Positions 5,657 through 5,714 of a stretch of 5,714 nucleotides of DNA are shown in pieces. This DNA is from an uncultured bacterium. Its GTDB lineage: Bacteria > Armatimonadota > UBA5829 > DSUL01. Every line of letters begins with the position of its first letter. Position 1 is the stretch's first letter. A program made the translations under genes and the position numbers. The stretch spans positions 1 through 5,714 of the forward strand of contig CALCJH010000063.1 in the NCBI GenBank assembly GCA_937967775.1, read 5' to 3'. Under the pieces are notes generated by a model. It was given only the letters and a program-made list of their open reading frames with translations, did not search any database and had not been told where the DNA came from.

Positions 5657-5714
5657 AGCGTCACCGCCTCTCTAATTGGCCGCCGGAGTCCGCTGAACCC
5701 CTCCAGCGCGCGGT
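5653..5714 (-). CDS. 3' end of an unidentified upstream gene (partial)
   Basis: A reading frame is open from the window edge for 19 codons and ends with TGA at 5655-5653, giving a C-terminus ending in RRPIREAVTL. Its stop overlaps the ATG of the kinase-like gene as ATGA, a typical coupling junction that recurs elsewhere in this operon. The fragment is too short for any family assignment, and chance openness over 19 codons in GC-rich DNA is not negligible. Confidence 0.4.
   Translation of the reverse strand, partial: RALEGFSGLRRPIREAVTL

Larger units (their letters stand above)
730..5714 (-). other. Probable six-gene operon, transcribed right to left
   Basis: All genes from the right edge to 730 lie on the - strand. 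The junctions are a 4-base overlap (ATGA), a 24-base gap, an 11-base overlap, a 34-base gap and a 4-base overlap (GTGA). I see no promoter or terminator in the two short gaps, so one transcript starting right of the window is the simplest reading. The operon promoter is therefore not visible. Downstream, the operon faces the sRNA candidate tail to tail with 39 bases between the transporter stop and the sRNA's terminator tail. Confidence 0.75.

Overview
The window is a GC-rich (by eye roughly 60-65 %) stretch of bacterial chromosome with dense, mostly overlapping genes. Nothing in it identifies a genus. Protein style and GC content fit a free-living Gram-negative or deep-branching GC-rich bacterium, but I cannot place it further. 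I see no tRNA, rRNA, CRISPR array, insertion sequence or phage gene.

Left part, + strand (1-690). A short stand-alone response-regulator receiver protein (55-453) is followed by a 276-base stretch without a credible protein gene. That stretch is not empty. It has a weak terminator-like hairpin just after the receiver gene, then a near-consensus sigma70-type promoter (TTGACA, 17-base spacer, CATAAT, 520-548), then about 135 bases that can fold into two hairpins, then a third 9-bp GC-rich hairpin followed by CGTTTCTTT. Promoter plus terminator with no ORF between them is the layout of a small RNA gene, and the loop of its last hairpin is a pyrimidine tract resembling an anti-Shine-Dalgarno sequence.

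Right part, - strand (5714 down to 730). Six co-directional genes are packed with overlaps or gaps of 34 bases or less and are probably one operon, ending tail-to-tail against the small RNA candidate. In order of transcription: the 3' end of an unidentified gene; a thymidylate kinase-like P-loop protein whose Walker A lysine is arginine; a short Ppx/GppA phosphatase (309 aa); a separate HD-domain protein (200 aa); a long Ppx/GppA phosphatase with its own fused HD domain (568 aa); and a ten-helix EamA/DMT-family membrane transporter (about 320 aa).

How they may work together. Ppx/GppA proteins hydrolyse inorganic polyphosphate or pppGpp. The operon holds the same two-part enzyme twice: once split into two overlapping genes (phosphatase plus HD protein) and once as a single fused chain, with HD metal-ligand spacing almost identical in the two. 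The most economical reading is a polyphosphate or alarmone turnover locus with an unusual nucleotide-kinase-like protein and an exporter or importer of unknown substrate. The functional link among kinase-like protein, phosphatases and transporter is inferred from gene order only.
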